Of a stretch of 5,416 nt of DNA, positions 3,972 through 5,416 are shown piece after piece; the stretch's first letter is position 1, and every line of letters begins with the position of its first letter. The notes beneath the pieces were generated by a model, which did not search any database, was not told the DNA's origin, and was given only the letters and a program-made list of their open reading frames with translations. The DNA comes from Nitrospinota bacterium. GTDB lineage: Bacteria; Nitrospinota_A; UBA7883; JADGGD01. A program made the translations under genes and the position numbers. The stretch spans positions 1 to 5,416 of the forward strand of contig JADGCD010000147.1 in assembly GCA_015229165.1 (NCBI GenBank). Reading direction: 5' to 3'.

Positions 3972-5416
3972 TCAGTCGCCGAAGCCGACTTTCATCAGTT
4001 CGCCCATCGTCGAAATCCCCTTCACCACCTTGCGGGCGGCGATTTCGCGCAGCGGAATCATCCCCCCCGACAGGGCCGCCCGGCGGATATCCTGCGACGA
4101 CGCCCCGTCGCCGATGAGCCGCCGGATTCCGTCGTCCACTTCCATCACCTCGTAGACCACCGTCCGCCCCAGATACCCGGTGTTCCGGCACTGGTCGCAG
4201 CCGGTCCCCTCCCGCAGGGTCAGCGTCTCCTTCTTCACTTTCACGCCGAACTGCGCCAGCCGCGCCCGGGAGACCTCCACCGGTCGCGCGCAATGGTCGC
4301 AGACCGTCCGGATCAGCCGCTGGGCGATCACCCCGATCAGCGCCGCGTTGATCTGATACGGCTTCAGCCCCAGATCCAGCAGCCGCGTCACCGAGGACGA
4401 CGTGTCGTTGGTATGCAACGTCGTCAGCACCAGATGCCCCGTCAACGCCGCCTGGATGGCGTTCTCCGCCGTCTCCTGGTCCCGGATCTCCCCCAGCATG
4501 ATGATGTCCGGGTCCTGCCGCAGGATCGTCCGCAGCGACGAGGCGAAGGTCATCCCGATGGAGGGCTGCACCGCCACCTGGTTGAACTCCTCCACCACCG
4601 TCTCGATGGGGTCCTCCACCGTCACCACGTTCCGGTCGGGGGTGTTGATCATCGACAGCGCCGAATAGAGGGTCGTCGTCTTTCCCGACCCGGTCGGCCC
4701 GGTCACCAGGACGATGCCGTGGGGGCGGTTCAGGAACCGCTCGATCTTGATCAGGTCTTCCGGGAAAAAGCCGATGCCGTCGAGGTCGCGCATCAGCATC
4801 TCCGGTTGCAGCACCCGCAGCACCAGCTTCTCGCCGAACGCCGTCGGCATGGTGGAGAGGCGCAGCTCCGCCGCCCCCTTGTCTTCGCCCCGCTCGATCC
4901 GGATACGCCCGTCCTGGGGACGGCGCTTCTCGGCGATGTTGAGGCGGCCCAGCATCTTGATCCGGGAGGAGACCGCCTGATAGACCCCCTTCGGAATCTG
5001 ATAAACGTCGTGCAGCAGGCCGTCGATCCGGAACCGGACCAGGCACCACTCCCGCTTCGGCTCAAGATGGATGTCGCTGGCCCGCAGCTCGAAGGCGTAG
5101 TTGAAGAGATACTCGACGGCGTTCTTGATCGGGGCGTCGTCGCTGCCGATCTGGTCCGGCGAGGTGATCCGGTTGAGCTGTTCGAGGTTGCCGAGGTCGA
5201 TGGAAGGGCCGGGGAGATGGGCGCCGTCCCGCATGGAGGCGTCGATGCCGAAGAACTCGTGGATGATCCGCTCGATCTCCGACGGCGCCGAAAGGACCAG
5301 CGACAGCTCCCGCCCGGTGGCCCGGCGGACCCCCTCCAGAGGCTCCCCCTGCTCCGGATCGGCCACCGCCACCACCAGCTTCCCCTCCCGCTCGTAGAGG
5401 GGAAGGATGAGATGCT
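3972..5416 (-). CDS. GspE/PilB/PulE-family secretion or pilus assembly ATPase, N-terminus outside window
   Basis: A hexameric cytoplasmic ATPase that powers a type II secretion system or type IV pilus at the inner membrane. The frame stays open to the right edge: codons before the GTG at 5375 encode HLILPLYEREGKL, which fits the family's N-terminal domain (PL..G.LVVAVADP), so the start lies beyond the window; 480 residues are visible. Numbered from that His, the motifs are RASDIHLEP (111-119), Walker A GPTGSGKTT (239-247), the Asp box VEDPIE (266-271), Walker B around DIIMLGEIRD (303-312, catalytic Glu 309), the His box HTNDT (334-338) and a zinc-type tetracysteine pair CDHC (372-375) and CDQC (406-409). 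All key residues are intact. The tetracysteine, present in both GspE and most PilB proteins, does not settle which system it serves, and no other pilus or secretion gene is in view. It ends convergently with ispE. Confidence 0.95.
   Translation of the reverse strand, partial: HLILPLYEREGKLVVAVADPEQGEPLEGVRRATGRELSLVLSAPSEIERIIHEFFGIDASMRDGAHLPGPSIDLGNLEQLNRITSPDQIGSDDAPIKNAVEYLFNYAFELRASDIHLEPKREWCLVRFRIDGLLHDVYQIPKGVYQAVSSRIKMLGRLNIAEKRRPQDGRIRIERGEDKGAAELRLSTMPTAFGEKLVLRVLQPEMLMRDLDGIGFFPEDLIKIERFLNRPHGIVLVTGPTGSGKTTTLYSALSMINTPDRNVVTVEDPIETVVEEFNQVAVQPSIGMTFASSLRTILRQDPDIIMLGEIRDQETAENAIQAALTGHLVLTTLHTNDTSSSVTRLLDLGLKPYQINAALIGVIAQRLIRTVCDHCARPVEVSRARLAQFGVKVKKETLTLREGTGCDQCRNTGYLGRTVVYEVMEVDDGIRRLIGDGASSQDIRRAALSGGMIPLREIAARKVVKGISTMGELMKVGFGD

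Noticed and set aside
3586..5049. Long minus-strand frame (487 residues) overlapping the ATPase gene and the spacer
   Set aside because: It is a shadow of the secretion ATPase in another frame; composition is typical of GC-rich off-frame reading, and the motifs belong to the other frame.

Overview
The window is GC-rich (by eye about two thirds G+C), with strong G/C bias at third codon positions, and reads as ordinary bacterial chromosome. An MEP-pathway isoprenoid gene (ispE), a GspE/PilB-type secretion or pilus ATPase and a tandem nitroreductase of the SagB-like type suggest a Gram-negative bacterium, most plausibly from the Pseudomonadota or Desulfobacterota. No marker gives a genus.

Layout: (1) 2-1378 (+), the 3' part of a large FMN nitroreductase-family protein with two nitroreductase domains, cut by the left window edge. 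(2) 1379-1448, a strikingly AT-rich spacer with an inverted repeat and a plausible extended -10 promoter. (3) 1449-1838 (+), a small unrecognised protein with an export signal. (4) 1839-2007, a convergent intergenic region with a G/C hairpin, a nested inverted repeat and a short palindrome. (5) 2008-2859 (-), a short-chain dehydrogenase close to E. coli YbbO. (6) 2860-2895, a 36-bp divergent spacer with a near-symmetric -10-like element. (7) 2896-3750 (+), complete ispE. (8) 3751-3971, a GC-rich, hairpin-rich convergent spacer without a convincing gene. (9) 3972-5416 (-), a GspE/PilB-family ATPase that runs off the right edge; the GTG at 5375 is internal and not its start.

The genes alternate in direction (+, +, -, +, -) and do not form one operon. 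Only the SDR/ispE pair shares a control region. No mobile element, CRISPR array, tRNA or rRNA gene is visible, and I see no clear new multi-gene system. The points most worth a second look are the very compact SDR/ispE divergent promoter with possibly leaderless ispE, a run of ten G bases in the ATP-binding loop of ispE, and the orphan exported protein with its unusual AT-rich flanks.
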